A stretch of 64,000 nucleotides of DNA, taken from NCBI RefSeq assembly GCF_019056515.1, contig NZ_CP064873.1, positions 744,001-808,000 on the forward strand, given 5' to 3'. Both the position numbers and the translations under genes were made by a program. This DNA comes from Microbacterium paraoxydans. GTDB taxonomy: Bacteria > Actinomycetota > Actinomycetes > Actinomycetales > Microbacteriaceae. Below are positions 1 through 8,306 of the stretch, piece by piece. The notes beneath the pieces are model-generated. The model saw nothing but the letters and a program-made list of their open reading frames with translations. It made no database searches and was not told the origin of the DNA. How positions within the stretch are numbered: position 1 is the stretch's first letter; every line of letters starts with the position of its first letter.

Positions 1-1
1 C

Positions 2-571
2 GGCACCTTCATCACGGGCCTCGTGGTGGTCCTCCTGGGCCTCGGCGCGACGAACTTCTACGTCGAGGTCTCCCCGCTGATGGACCCGCTGAAGAGCGTC
101 TGGCTCATCATCCACGTGTTCGTCGCCTCGCTCGCGACCGCGTTCTTCGCCCTCGCCTTCGCGCTCTCGGTGATCCAGCTCATGCAGGCGCGACGCGAGC
201 GGCTGCTCGGCGAGGGGGCGGCGAAGACCGGCCCCGGCTTCCTGCGCACCTTCCCGCCGGCGGAGCGCCTGGAGAGCCTGGCGTACCTGTTCACGATCAT
301 CGGCTTCATCCTCTGGACCTTCACGCTCATCGCCGGGTCCATCTGGGCGTACTACGCGTGGAGCCGCTTCTGGGGCTTCGACGTGAAGGAGACCTGGACC
401 TTCGTGATCTGGGTGCTCTACGCCGGGTACATCCACGCCAGGGCGACGCGCGGCTGGCGCGGCAACCCCTCGGCCTGGCTCTCGATCGTCGGCTTCACCG
501 CCGTGATCTTCAACTTCACCATCGTCAACGTCTTCTTCAAGGGCCTGCACGCCTACTCCGGCCTGAGCTGA
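2..571 (+). CDS. ccsB: Cytochrome c biogenesis protein CcsB/ResC, C-terminal part (5' truncated by window edge)
   Basis: The reading frame is open from the first bases, so the start lies outside the window. About 189 residues remain, with several hydrophobic segments and the tryptophan-rich stretch WSRFWGFDVKETW typical of the CcsA/ResC/CcmC haem-handling (WWD-related) family. The family works with ResB in the cytoplasmic membrane to present haem to apocytochrome c for covalent attachment. Full-length members are about 300-400 residues, so roughly half is visible. The menaquinone genes a few kilobases downstream fit a respiratory neighbourhood. The family call is firm; CcsB versus ResC is only a naming choice. 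Confidence 0.88.
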   Translation, partial: GTFITGLVVVLLGLGATNFYVEVSPLMDPLKSVWLIIHVFVASLATAFFALAFALSVIQLMQARRERLLGEGAAKTGPGFLRTFPPAERLESLAYLFTIIGFILWTFTLIAGSIWAYYAWSRFWGFDVKETWTFVIWVLYAGYIHARATRGWRGNPSAWLSIVGFTAVIFNFTIVNVFFKGLHAYSGLS

Positions 572-580
572 GCCCGCCGA

Positions 581-664
581 GCACAGCTTCGGAGATCGCG
601 AGGGACACGCCGACGGGCGCGGCTCGGTCACGGCGTGTCGTCCGCAATCTCCGACGTCGTGCCC
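581..664. repeat. Intergenic nested palindrome, family 1, copy 1
   Basis: The outer arms begin GCACAGCTTCGGAGAT and end with the imperfect reverse complement finishing CGTGC. The inner arms GACACGCCG and CGGCGTGTC are perfect. It fills the gap between the convergent ccsB and 2H phosphoesterase genes. Related copies lie at 1300-1390 and 41189-41268. Confidence 0.75.
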
Positions 665-677
665 GCAGGAGCAGGGC

Positions 678-1268
678 TCAGCCGCCGAGGGGGATGACCT
701 CGGCGTGCTCGACGCCGCCCTCGTACCAGACGAACTCGACCTCCGTGACGACCTCCGTCGGCGCGGGAAGGAGCGGACGGACCTCGGTGGCGGCGAGCTG
801 CTGCCATGTCTCGGCATCCAGCGTCTTGCCGTAGAGCACCGAGAGGTGGAAGGTCCAGTCCTCGACGGAGAGCTCGTCGAGGCGGCGGAAGTCCGTCGGC
901 CGGAGCAACTCCGTCAGCGAGGCGTACGCGTGCACGAGCGCGGGCGTGCGGGCGAGGCGCAGGATCACGATCTGCCACGGCGCGGGGAAGACGTCCACGG
1001 CGTCGGCGGTGAGCTCGAGAGGACCCTGTTCCGCGGCCCAGGCCCGGATCACGGCCCGCAGCTCCTCCCGACGCTCCGGCTCGAAGAAGCCGCGAAGCGT
1101 CACGTGCTCCGTGTGCGGATGCCGGAGCGGCGTGTCCAGACGACCGAGCGCGGCCTCCTGGATGGCCCGGTATTCCGCGGCGACGGCCCCGGTCGGCCGG
1201 AGCACGAGATACTGCTGTCCTTCGAGGCTCGCGAGCTGGTCCGGAGTGTCCATGAACGGTCGGCGCAT
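678..1268 (-). CDS. 2'-5' RNA ligase / 2H phosphoesterase family protein
   Basis: About 196 residues. Two His-x-Thr/Ser motifs are visible, HVTLRG in the first half and HLSVLYG in the second, at the spacing expected of 2H phosphoesterases, which act on 2'-5' or cyclic phosphodiester bonds in RNA or nucleotides. The true substrate cannot be read from sequence. The start is either ATG 1268 (chosen, longer) or ATG 1253; neither has a strong ribosome site. Copies of the family 1 palindrome lie on both sides of the gene (581-664 and 1300-1390), which is unusual. Confidence 0.75.
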   Translation of the reverse strand: MRRPFMDTPDQLASLEGQQYLVLRPTGAVAAEYRAIQEAALGRLDTPLRHPHTEHVTLRGFFEPERREELRAVIRAWAAEQGPLELTADAVDVFPAPWQIVILRLARTPALVHAYASLTELLRPTDFRRLDELSVEDWTFHLSVLYGKTLDAETWQQLAATEVRPLLPAPTEVVTEVEFVWYEGGVEHAEVIPLGG

Positions 1269-1299
1269 GGCACGAGGGTACGGGGTACCGTCGTCGCGT

Positions 1300-1390
1300 C
1301 CGGGCACTGTTTCGGAGATCGCCACACGACACGCCGCCGGAGCGGGGTGCCCGGCGGCGTGTCGTGTGTGATCTCCGCAGCTGTGCCCGG
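1300..1390. repeat. Intergenic nested palindrome, family 1, copy 2
   Basis: This is the best-preserved copy. The ends CCGGGCAC and GTGCCCGG pair, TTCGGAGATC pairs with GATCTCCG further in, and the inner arms ACACGACACGCCGCCGG and CCGGCGGCGTGTCGTGT are a perfect 17-bp inverted repeat around a 10-nt centre. It separates the YhgE gene from the 2H phosphoesterase gene. Confidence 0.8.
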
Positions 1391-1392
1391 GG

Positions 1393-3360
1393 TCAGGCGG
1401 TGACGACGGCACGCGCCGTGGTCGTGCGGCGGACCGCGACGACCACCGTCGTGGCGACGAGCGAGAGCACGCCCCAGACGACGAGGGCGGCGACGGCGGC
1501 CCCGCTCGCCTCCACGAGACCCGCGAAGGCCGGTGCGGTCGGGAGGGCGGCCCCGATGCTCGCGAGCCAGTCGGGCACGGTCGAGATGAGTCCCGTCGCC
1601 ACGGCGATGACACCGATCAGTGCGGCGATCCAGCGTCCGATGCCGCCGAACACCGCCACGAGGGCCTGGTTCACCGCGGCGAACACCACCCCGGCGAGGA
1701 CGGCGGTTCCCGCGAAGGCCCACCACTCCGCGACGTCGTAGTCGGCCACGATCTGCACGATGAGCGAGACGAGCAGACCCTGGGCCGCGCCGATCGCCGC
1801 GGCCGGCCAGAACGCGCGGAGGGTGAGGGAGGCGGAGGAGCGTCGTGAGGTGAGCGTGCGTGCCGTGTGCGCGCGGAGGACGAGGAACGACGCGAGACCG
1901 CCGAACCACAGCACCACCGCGGTGAGCAGCGGGATCGCGGTGGGGCCGAAGAGCGAGCCCATCGAGGAGTCGGTCGCCACCGGATCAGCGATCACCGACG
2001 CCAGCGACGTCGACTCCTCGTCGCTGAAGGACGGGAGGGAGTCAGCCGCGGTGCGCAGTCCGCCCGCGAGGTCGCCGGTGCCGGTCGCGAGGGTGTCGAG
2101 GCCGGTGGCGAGCTCCGTGCTGCCGTCGGCGAGCTGGGTCGCACCGTCGGCGAGCTGCGTCGCGCCGGACGACAGTGCCCGCGCTCCTGCGGCCGACTGG
2201 TCCACGCCCTCGGTCGCGAGGCGGTTGAGCCCGCCGGCGAGCTCGGTCGCCCCGGCACCCGCCTGGCCGAGCTGGGTGGCCAGCGTGGAGAAGGACCCGG
2301 GAAGCGCGGCCACGCCCTCGGCCACCTGCTTGTCGTTGAGGATGCCGGCGGCGGTCCCGGCCGAGGTCGCTGCCGTCACCGCCTGCTCCGCGAGGGCGGA
2401 GAGCTGCTCGCACTCCGCCGAGGTCGGATCGGCGGCGCACGCCGTGGCCGCCATCGTCCCGAGACCCTGCGCCACCGCGGCGGACTCGCCCGCGGCGGAT
2501 CCTGCGGCCGCGGCCGCCGACTGGATCCCGCCCGTGAGCTGCTGCACGTCGGCGACCCGGCCCTGGAGCTCGGTCGCCCCGGAGCTGAGTCCCGCCCCGA
2601 TGGTGCCGGCGCCGGTCGCCGCCTGCCGCGTCTGCCCCGCGATCGTGTCGAGGCCGGACGCGAGGGTCGAGGCCCCGGTACCCAGCTCCCCGGCACCCGC
2701 GGCGAGCTGCGTCGCACCCTCCGGGAGAGCCGCGGCACCGGTCGCCGCGTCACGCGCCCCCTTCGCCAGCTCCAGGGCCCCGTCCGCCGCGTCGCCGATC
2801 TGGTCGCCGATGGTGGTGAAGCCGACGAGGATGTTCTCGGTCGTGGCCTCGGACAGCGTGGTGCCGAGCGTCGAGGCCGCCACGTCGGCGATCTGCCCGG
2901 TGATGAGGTCGTCCGCCACGAGGCCGTCGTCGGGCGTCGTCACCTGGATCGTCGCCTGCTCCGCGTCCCCGCCGCCGTCCGCGACCGCCTGACCCGCGGA
3001 GGTCGCCGCGGCCGAGAAGTCCTCGGGGATCGTGATGACGGCCTGGTAGGTGCCGTCGGCGAGCCCGTCGGCGGCGTCCTCCTCGTTGGAGATGACCCAC
3101 GTGAGGTTCGAGTCGAGATCGTCCGAGCCCTCGACGAGCCCGGACGCGAGCTGCCGCCCGAGAGGCGCGGTCTGGCCGTCGATCTCGACGGGTTCGTCGA
3201 GGTTCACGATCGCCGCGGTCATGGAGTCGAGGCGCTCGGTCGGGTTGTAGAGCGCCGCCATGAGGATGCCGCCGATCGCGGCGGGCAGCAGCAGGACGCC
3301 GAGGATCGTGAGCCAGGTGATGGGCTTACGTGAGCGGGCGCGCTCGAGGGGGAGGGTCAT
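1393..3360 (-). CDS. YhgE/Pip-domain membrane protein (ABC-2 type permease-like)
   Basis: About 655 residues. There is one membrane segment near the N terminus (LGVLLLPAAIGGILMAALYNP), a long extracytoplasmic region, and a cluster of about five or six membrane segments at the C terminus. The middle carries heptad-like repeats rich in LA.GA.QLA, the hallmark of YhgE/Pip proteins. Family members include phage-infection and type VII secretion-associated proteins; the role here is unknown. ATG 3360 overlaps the stop of the upstream MMPL gene by four bases, so the two are probably translationally coupled and under the same TetR control. Confidence 0.85.
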   Translation of the reverse strand: MTLPLERARSRKPITWLTILGVLLLPAAIGGILMAALYNPTERLDSMTAAIVNLDEPVEIDGQTAPLGRQLASGLVEGSDDLDSNLTWVISNEEDAADGLADGTYQAVITIPEDFSAAATSAGQAVADGGGDAEQATIQVTTPDDGLVADDLITGQIADVAASTLGTTLSEATTENILVGFTTIGDQIGDAADGALELAKGARDAATGAAALPEGATQLAAGAGELGTGASTLASGLDTIAGQTRQAATGAGTIGAGLSSGATELQGRVADVQQLTGGIQSAAAAAGSAAGESAAVAQGLGTMAATACAADPTSAECEQLSALAEQAVTAATSAGTAAGILNDKQVAEGVAALPGSFSTLATQLGQAGAGATELAGGLNRLATEGVDQSAAGARALSSGATQLADGATQLADGSTELATGLDTLATGTGDLAGGLRTAADSLPSFSDEESTSLASVIADPVATDSSMGSLFGPTAIPLLTAVVLWFGGLASFLVLRAHTARTLTSRRSSASLTLRAFWPAAAIGAAQGLLVSLIVQIVADYDVAEWWAFAGTAVLAGVVFAAVNQALVAVFGGIGRWIAALIGVIAVATGLISTVPDWLASIGAALPTAPAFAGLVEASGAAVAALVVWGVLSLVATTVVVAVRRTTTARAVVTA

Positions 3361-6143
3361 GCGGGCACCTCGGTGGTTTCTGCGGCGCTCGGGCGGGGCG
3401 CGCGCGTGTCGAGTACGTCGGCGGACGGCCATCCGGCGTCCGTGAGGAGGGAACGGGCCGCGTCGGGATCGACGGCGGTGGCGAAGACGGCGAGCTCTCG
3501 GCGCGACCTCGCATCGCGCAGCATCGCGGCGACCTGGTCGCGCTCGCCGCCGCGGAGCCGGTCCGCGCCGTCGATCACCACGAGCTCGGAACGACCGCGG
3601 AGGGCTTCGCGGAGGTCGGCGAGCACCGGGGCGTCGTCTCCCGCGAGCACGCAGCCCACGTGGGAACGGACCCAGGCCGCACGACCGGGGAGCAGGTGTC
3701 CGGCGACGCGGAGGCGTCCGTCGGCCGGGGCGATGCGGGCGCCGACGGTGAGAGCGAGGGCTTGTAGCGTCCCGGCATCCCCGCCACTCGCGATGAGGGC
3801 TGCGCCGGGCGCGAGCCGCAGCGACAGTCCCTCCGTCGCCGAGGGGCCGGCACCGAGCTCCAGGTCATCGGCCGCGACGAGCGACCCGTCGCCCGGCCAC
3901 GCCTCGAGGTGCCGTTCGCGTTCCACCGCCTCGCCCTCGATGTCCACCCGGGGGAGGATCCGCTCGAGCCACGACGGGATCTCCCAGGCGCGCTCGCCGA
4001 GGATCGCCATGAGCGCCGGGATCAGCGTCATGCGCACGAGGAAGGCGTCGAAGGCGATGCCGGCGGCGAGTCCGAGGGCGATGGGCTTGAGGGAGGAGTC
4101 GCCCTCGGGCACGAAGGCGACGAACACCGCGAACATGATGAGGCCGGCCGCCGTGACGACCTTCGCCGACCCGGTGAACCCGCTCCGTACGGCGCGCAGA
4201 GCTGCGGCCCGCCGGGTGGCGCGGTTCACCGATCCCGCACCCTGGCGGAGGTCGGGATCGTGCACGAAGTCCTCGCGCATCCGCGACACGAGGAACACCT
4301 GGTAGTCCATCGCCAGGCCGAAGAGCACGCCCATGAGGATGATCGGCATGAAGCTGATGATCGGGCCGACCTTGGCGACGTGCAGGAGGTCGGCGAACCA
4401 TCCCCACTCGAAGACCGCCCCGACGACGCCGAAGGCGGCGACGATCGACAGCAGGTAGCCCGCCGCGGCGGTGATCGGCACCCAGAGGGAGCGGAACACG
4501 ATGGTGAGGAGGATCAGCGAGAGACCGATCACGAAGATCCCGAAGGGCAGCAGAGCCGCCCCGAGCTGATCCGAGATGTCGATGCCGACGGCGGTGAAAC
4601 CGGTGACCTTGAGGTCGATGCCGAACTCGTCCAGCCACTCGTCGTGGTGGCTGCGGAGCTCGCGCACGAGGTCGGCCGTCGCGGGGTCGTCGGGAGCCGT
4701 CTCCGGGATGATCTGGACGATGCCGGTGTCGGCGGTCTCGTTCGGCGTCGCGAGGGCGACCTCCTTCACGCCGGGAACCTCGGCCACCGCGTCTCCGAGG
4801 TCTTCCATGAGACCGAGGGGGTCGGTGGAGGTGACGATGGTGCCGGTGAGGATGAGGGGGCCGTTGAAGCCGGGGCCGAACTGCTCGCCGACGAGGTCGT
4901 AGTTCTGCCGTGCCTCGGAGTCCTTCGGCAGGACGCCGGCGTTCGGCAGGGCGAGGTCGAGGCTGAGGGCGGGGACGGCGACGATGCCGAGTCCGAGGAC
5001 GACCGCGAGGGAGACGAGGACGGGGTGCTTCGTCACGCCCTCCACCCACCGACGGCTGCCGCGGGGCTTCGTGACGGCGTCCTTCGCGGCCGCCTTCTTC
5101 GGGGCCTTCGCGCGCTTCGGCCGTCCGGCCACGCGGCCCTTGAGGAATCCGAGCAGGGCGGGGGTCAGGGTCACCGCGATCGCCACGGCGACCGCGACGG
5201 CCACGGACGCCGCGACGCCCATGGTGGTGAGGAACGGGATGCCCGCGAAGCCCAGGCCGATCAGCGCGATGAGCACGGTGACGCCGGCGAAGACGACCGC
5301 CGATCCCGCCGTGCCGACCGCGCGGGCGGCCGACTCCTCAGGTTCAACGCCGTCCCGGACCTGGTCCTGGTGGCGCGCGACGATGAAGAGCGCATAGTCG
5401 ATCCCGACCGCGAGCCCGAGCATCAGGGCGAGCAGCGGCGTGGTGGAGGAGACGGTCGCGAAGGCGGTCGCCGTGAAGATCCCGGCCATGGAGATGCCGA
5501 CGCCGAGGATGGCGGTGAGCAGGGGGAGTCCGGCGACGACGAACGAGCGGAACGTGACGATGAGCACGAGGAGCGCGATGAGCAGGCCCACGGCCTCGGT
5601 GAGCGTGACGCCGGGGATCGAGATCGCGAAGAGGTCGCCGCCGAGAGAGGCCTGCGCACCGTCGGGGAGCTCTGCCGCGAGCTCGTCGACGGTGGAGCGC
5701 AGGGCGTCCTTCGTCTCCTCGGAGACGTCGGTGGACTCGCCGTCGAATTGCAGGCGCACGATTGCCGCCGTGTCGTCGTCGTTGATCATGCCGTTGACCA
5801 TCTCGTCGTACGGCGAGGTGGCGGCGAGGACCTCGTCGAGGTCGCCGAGCTCCGACACGGCGTCCTCGATCGGCTCGCGGTACGCGTCATCGGTGATCTC
5901 GTCGCCGTCCGCGGCCACGACGATGAACTGGGCGTTCGTGCCGCTCACCTGGGGGAAGGAGCGGGAGAGCTGCTCGAGGCCGGCCTGGGACTCGGTCCCG
6001 GGGATGGAGAACGTGTTGTCGGTGCCGGCACCGAGGACCACGGCTCCAGCTCCGGCGATGCCGAGGGCGAGGAGCCAGGAGACGAGGACGCGCCATGGGT
6101 GGCGGAAGGACCAGCGTCCGAGGGACGAGAGGAGTGTGGACAC
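3357..6143 (-). CDS. MMPL-family transporter with C-terminal degenerate ABC-ATPase-like domain
   Basis: About 928 residues. Residues 1 to about 740 are a standard MMPL/RND-type exporter: two membrane blocks, each after a large extracytoplasmic loop, with a GIDYALFIVARHQ-type motif in the first and GLAMDYQVFLVSRMRED in the second. Such proteins export lipids or drugs with proton motive force. The last ~180 residues resemble an ABC ATPase, but the P-loop position reads SGGDAGTLQAL and lacks GK(S/T); a Walker B-like LVVIDGADRL remains. GTG 6143 is chosen because GGAG lies 6 bases upstream; an in-frame extension to 6233 would run through the operator. First gene of a two-gene unit. Confidence 0.88.
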   Translation of the reverse strand: MSTLLSSLGRWSFRHPWRVLVSWLLALGIAGAGAVVLGAGTDNTFSIPGTESQAGLEQLSRSFPQVSGTNAQFIVVAADGDEITDDAYREPIEDAVSELGDLDEVLAATSPYDEMVNGMINDDDTAAIVRLQFDGESTDVSEETKDALRSTVDELAAELPDGAQASLGGDLFAISIPGVTLTEAVGLLIALLVLIVTFRSFVVAGLPLLTAILGVGISMAGIFTATAFATVSSTTPLLALMLGLAVGIDYALFIVARHQDQVRDGVEPEESAARAVGTAGSAVVFAGVTVLIALIGLGFAGIPFLTTMGVAASVAVAVAVAIAVTLTPALLGFLKGRVAGRPKRAKAPKKAAAKDAVTKPRGSRRWVEGVTKHPVLVSLAVVLGLGIVAVPALSLDLALPNAGVLPKDSEARQNYDLVGEQFGPGFNGPLILTGTIVTSTDPLGLMEDLGDAVAEVPGVKEVALATPNETADTGIVQIIPETAPDDPATADLVRELRSHHDEWLDEFGIDLKVTGFTAVGIDISDQLGAALLPFGIFVIGLSLILLTIVFRSLWVPITAAAGYLLSIVAAFGVVGAVFEWGWFADLLHVAKVGPIISFMPIILMGVLFGLAMDYQVFLVSRMREDFVHDPDLRQGAGSVNRATRRAAALRAVRSGFTGSAKVVTAAGLIMFAVFVAFVPEGDSSLKPIALGLAAGIAFDAFLVRMTLIPALMAILGERAWEIPSWLERILPRVDIEGEAVERERHLEAWPGDGSLVAADDLELGAGPSATEGLSLRLAPGAALIASGGDAGTLQALALTVGARIAPADGRLRVAGHLLPGRAAWVRSHVGCVLAGDDAPVLADLREALRGRSELVVIDGADRLRGGERDQVAAMLRDARSRRELAVFATAVDPDAARSLLTDAGWPSADVLDTRAPRPSAAETTEVPA

Positions 6144-6167
6144 GCGAATCTCCGTGGGGTGCCGGGT

Positions 6168-6202
6168 GGATACACAGGTGTATCCGATACATAGATGTAT
6201 CG
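6168..6202. promoter_or_regulatory. Tandem palindromic operator, probable TetR site
   Basis: Two abutting perfect inverted repeats, GGATACACAGGTGTATCC at 6168-6185 and GATACATAGATGTATC at 6186-6201, each have a 2-bp AG centre and lie 17 bp centre to centre. They sit in an unusually AT-rich stretch between the divergent MMPL and TetR genes, as expected for an autoregulating TetR repressor. Confidence 0.75.
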
Positions 6203-6272
6203 TAAGGTCATCCGCCATCCGGAGTCTGTGCACCGGGTGTGAATCGTCGAGAGGGAAGGCCAGGAGGTTCCG

Positions 6273-6899
6273 ATGTCGTCACCCGCCACCCGCAGCCGGG
6301 AGAACACGAAGGCGCGTCTGCTGGAGGCCGCCGCGCAGGTGTTCGCCGAGGTCGGCCTGGACGGTGCCTCGGTCGAGGCGGTCTGCGAGCGCGCCGGCTT
6401 CACGCGCGGGGCGTTCTACTCGAACTTCGACTCGAAGGACGAGCTGTTCCTGACCCTCGCGGCCGGGGTCGCCGACGCGAGGGTGGCAGCCGTGCGGACT
6501 CGCGTGGAGCAGATGCGGGCGGACGGTGAGCTCGCCGACGACTGCGACCCGAAGGATCTCGTCCAGCAGATCATGGAGCTCGGCAGCGACGACCGCCTGG
6601 GTGTGATGCTGATGAGCGAGATCCGCATCCGCGCCCTGCGCGATCCGCAGTTCGGCGAGGCGTACCTCGCCCAGGAGCGCGAGATGGTGGCGAGCATCGC
6701 GCGCATCGTGGAGGACATCGTGGAGGCGGCGGGCACGCTGCGTCTCCGGCTGCCCGCGACCGATGCGGCGCGCATGCTCATGATCCTCTGGGAGGGCATG
6801 ACGGTCCGCGGTGCCATGGCCGGTCGTGACGACGCGGCCCTGCGGCACTCCGGCGGCGAGGAGCTCGGGCGGCTCGTGGAGCTCCTCGTCGAGTCCTAG
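6273..6899 (+). CDS. TetR/AcrR family transcriptional regulator
   Basis: 208 residues. The N-terminal helix-turn-helix (about residues 33-52, ending GFTRGAFYSNFDSKDEL) is typical TetR; the C-terminal ligand domain is not recognisable. AGGAGG lies 6 bases before the ATG. The gene is divergent from the MMPL-YhgE pair, and the double palindrome at 6168-6202 lies between, so repression of both directions is the likely arrangement. The ligand is unknown. Its stop shares the tetranucleotide CTAG (6896-6899) with the stop of convergent menC. Confidence 0.9.
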   Translation: MSSPATRSRENTKARLLEAAAQVFAEVGLDGASVEAVCERAGFTRGAFYSNFDSKDELFLTLAAGVADARVAAVRTRVEQMRADGELADDCDPKDLVQQIMELGSDDRLGVMLMSEIRIRALRDPQFGEAYLAQEREMVASIARIVEDIVEAAGTLRLRLPATDAARMLMILWEGMTVRGAMAGRDDAALRHSGGEELGRLVELLVES

Positions 6900-7882
6900 G
6901 CGCTGCGGGCTGCGAGCAGCTCGTGGTGGCAGCGGGCCAGTCGGGCCAGCCACCACTCCCGACGCTCGTCCGCGGCGGCGAGCCGGGTGAGCGCTGCCGG
7001 GTCGGGGGACAGGCGCCCCACCGGGATCGCGCCGTCCACGGGGCGGAGGTCGGCGACGTCGTCCTGGAACAGGGAGGCCGTGCCCAGACCGCAGTCGTAG
7101 TCGAGGGTGGGGAGCGCGGCGGCCAGCGCGGCCCCCTGCGACAGGCCGATCGCGGTGTCCAGGGCGCTGGAGACGACCGCGGGGAGGCCGGCCGCGGTGA
7201 CGATCTGCAGGGCATGGGTCAGGCCGCCCAGCGGCTGGGCCTTGATGACGACGATGTCCGCCGCGCCCGCGCGCGCGACGGCGAGGGGGTCGCCGGACTT
7301 CCGGATGCTCTCGTCCGCGGCGACCGGGATCCCCATGTAGGCGATGCGCCGGCGCAGCTCGACGAGCTCGGGCACCGACGCGCAGGGCTGCTCGACGTAC
7401 TCCAGATCGAAGGCGGCGAGGGCGTGCACGGCGTGCTCGGCCTCGTCGACATTCCAGAGGCCGTTCGCGTCGATCCGGATGCGACCCTCCGGCCCGAGCA
7501 CCTCGCGGACCGCCTGGACCCGGGCGACGTCGTCCGCCAGCACCTGTCCCGGCTCGGCGACCTTGACCTTCGCGGTCCGGCACCCGGAGAACCGCGCGAG
7601 GACCTCGGGCACGCGGGCGGCGTCGACGGCGGGCACGGTGGCGTTGACGCCGACCCGCTCCCGCAGCGGCGCGGGCTGCGGCGCGTAGGCGTAGTCGATC
7701 GCGGCGGCCAGCCAGGTCGCGGCCTCGGCATCGTCGTACTCGACGAACGGGGAGAACTCCGCCCAGCCCTCCGGCCCCTCGAACAGCAGGGCCTCCCGGG
7801 TGTCGACGCCGCGGAAGCGGGTCTGCATCGGCAGGGCGACGACGCGGGCGGAATCGAGGAGCTCCGTGACGGCGGGGATCAT
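6896..7882 (-). CDS. menC: o-succinylbenzoate synthase
   Basis: 328 residues. Enolase-superfamily enzyme that dehydrates SHCHC to o-succinylbenzoate in menaquinone synthesis. Visible catalytic features are KVK at residues 105-107, metal ligands in RIDAN (Asp138), VEQP (Glu164) and ADES (Asp190), and the second lysine in VVIKAQ (Lys214). The length matches actinobacterial MenC. ATG 7882 is chosen because the frame upstream runs into the divergent PadR promoter. menB and menE lie nearby on the other strand. Confidence is high because of the motif set and the menaquinone context. Confidence 0.92.
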   Translation of the reverse strand: MIPAVTELLDSARVVALPMQTRFRGVDTREALLFEGPEGWAEFSPFVEYDDAEAATWLAAAIDYAYAPQPAPLRERVGVNATVPAVDAARVPEVLARFSGCRTAKVKVAEPGQVLADDVARVQAVREVLGPEGRIRIDANGLWNVDEAEHAVHALAAFDLEYVEQPCASVPELVELRRRIAYMGIPVAADESIRKSGDPLAVARAGAADIVVIKAQPLGGLTHALQIVTAAGLPAVVSSALDTAIGLSQGAALAAALPTLDYDCGLGTASLFQDDVADLRPVDGAIPVGRLSPDPAALTRLAAADERREWWLARLARCHHELLAARSA

Positions 7883-7935
7883 GACCCCATTGTGCGCCAC
7901 GACCCCTCGACAGGATGTCGCGCGTATATGTGCCG

Positions 7936-7965
7936 TTGACAATGGTGTGTGACACACACTACTGT
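7936..7965 (+). promoter_or_regulatory. padR promoter with operator in the spacer
   Basis: TTGACA (7936-7941) and TACTGT (7960-7965) are 18 bp apart. The spacer holds the odd-centred palindrome GTGTGTGACACAC, a plausible PadR autorepression site. The ATG at 7973 is 7 bases past the -10 box, which predicts a leaderless transcript. Confidence 0.65.
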
Positions 7966-7972
7966 GATCGAC

Positions 7973-8305
7973 ATGAATGAGACGCTCGACACGCATCTGC
8001 AGGAACTGCGCCGCGGCACCGTGGTGCTCGCCTGCCTGCAGCTGCTGCGCACGCCGGAGTACGGGTATGCGCTGCTCGAGCAACTCGAGAGCCGCGGGTT
8101 CGCCACCGATGCGAACACGCTCTATCCGCTGCTCCGCCGTCTGGAGAAGCAGGAGTACCTGACGAGCGAGTGGAACACCGACGAGGCCCGGCCCCGCAAG
8201 TTCTATCGCACCTCGGAGGCCGGGACCCGGCTGGCCGACACCCTCACCGACGAATGGCGCGCGCTCACCACCGCGATCGCCTCCCTCACCCCCGAGGAGA
8301 ACTGA
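7973..8305 (+). CDS. PadR family transcriptional regulator
   Basis: 110 residues. Winged-helix PadR domain: GYALLEQLESRG, then DANTLYPLLRRLEKQEYL, then RKFYRTSEAG. These proteins repress small stress or membrane operons, usually including themselves. A GTG at 7949 is in frame but lies inside the promoter, so ATG 7973 is preferred. The stop is separated from the next start by one base, giving the common PadR-HAAS pair. Confidence 0.9.
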   Translation: MNETLDTHLQELRRGTVVLACLQLLRTPEYGYALLEQLESRGFATDANTLYPLLRRLEKQEYLTSEWNTDEARPRKFYRTSEAGTRLADTLTDEWRALTTAIASLTPEEN

Positions 8306-8306
8306 C

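Noticed and set aside
581..1390. Composite insertion sequence
   Set aside because: No transposase, no target duplication seen, and the palindromes are short and at gene ends; kept only as a repeat family.
3909..6194. 761-codon plus-strand frame opposite the MMPL gene
   Set aside because: Composition is Glu/Gly/Arg/His-rich with no fold, and the frame runs through the TetR operator.
7949..7972. GTG 7949 as the padR start
   Set aside because: It lies between the -35 and -10 boxes, so it would not be transcribed.
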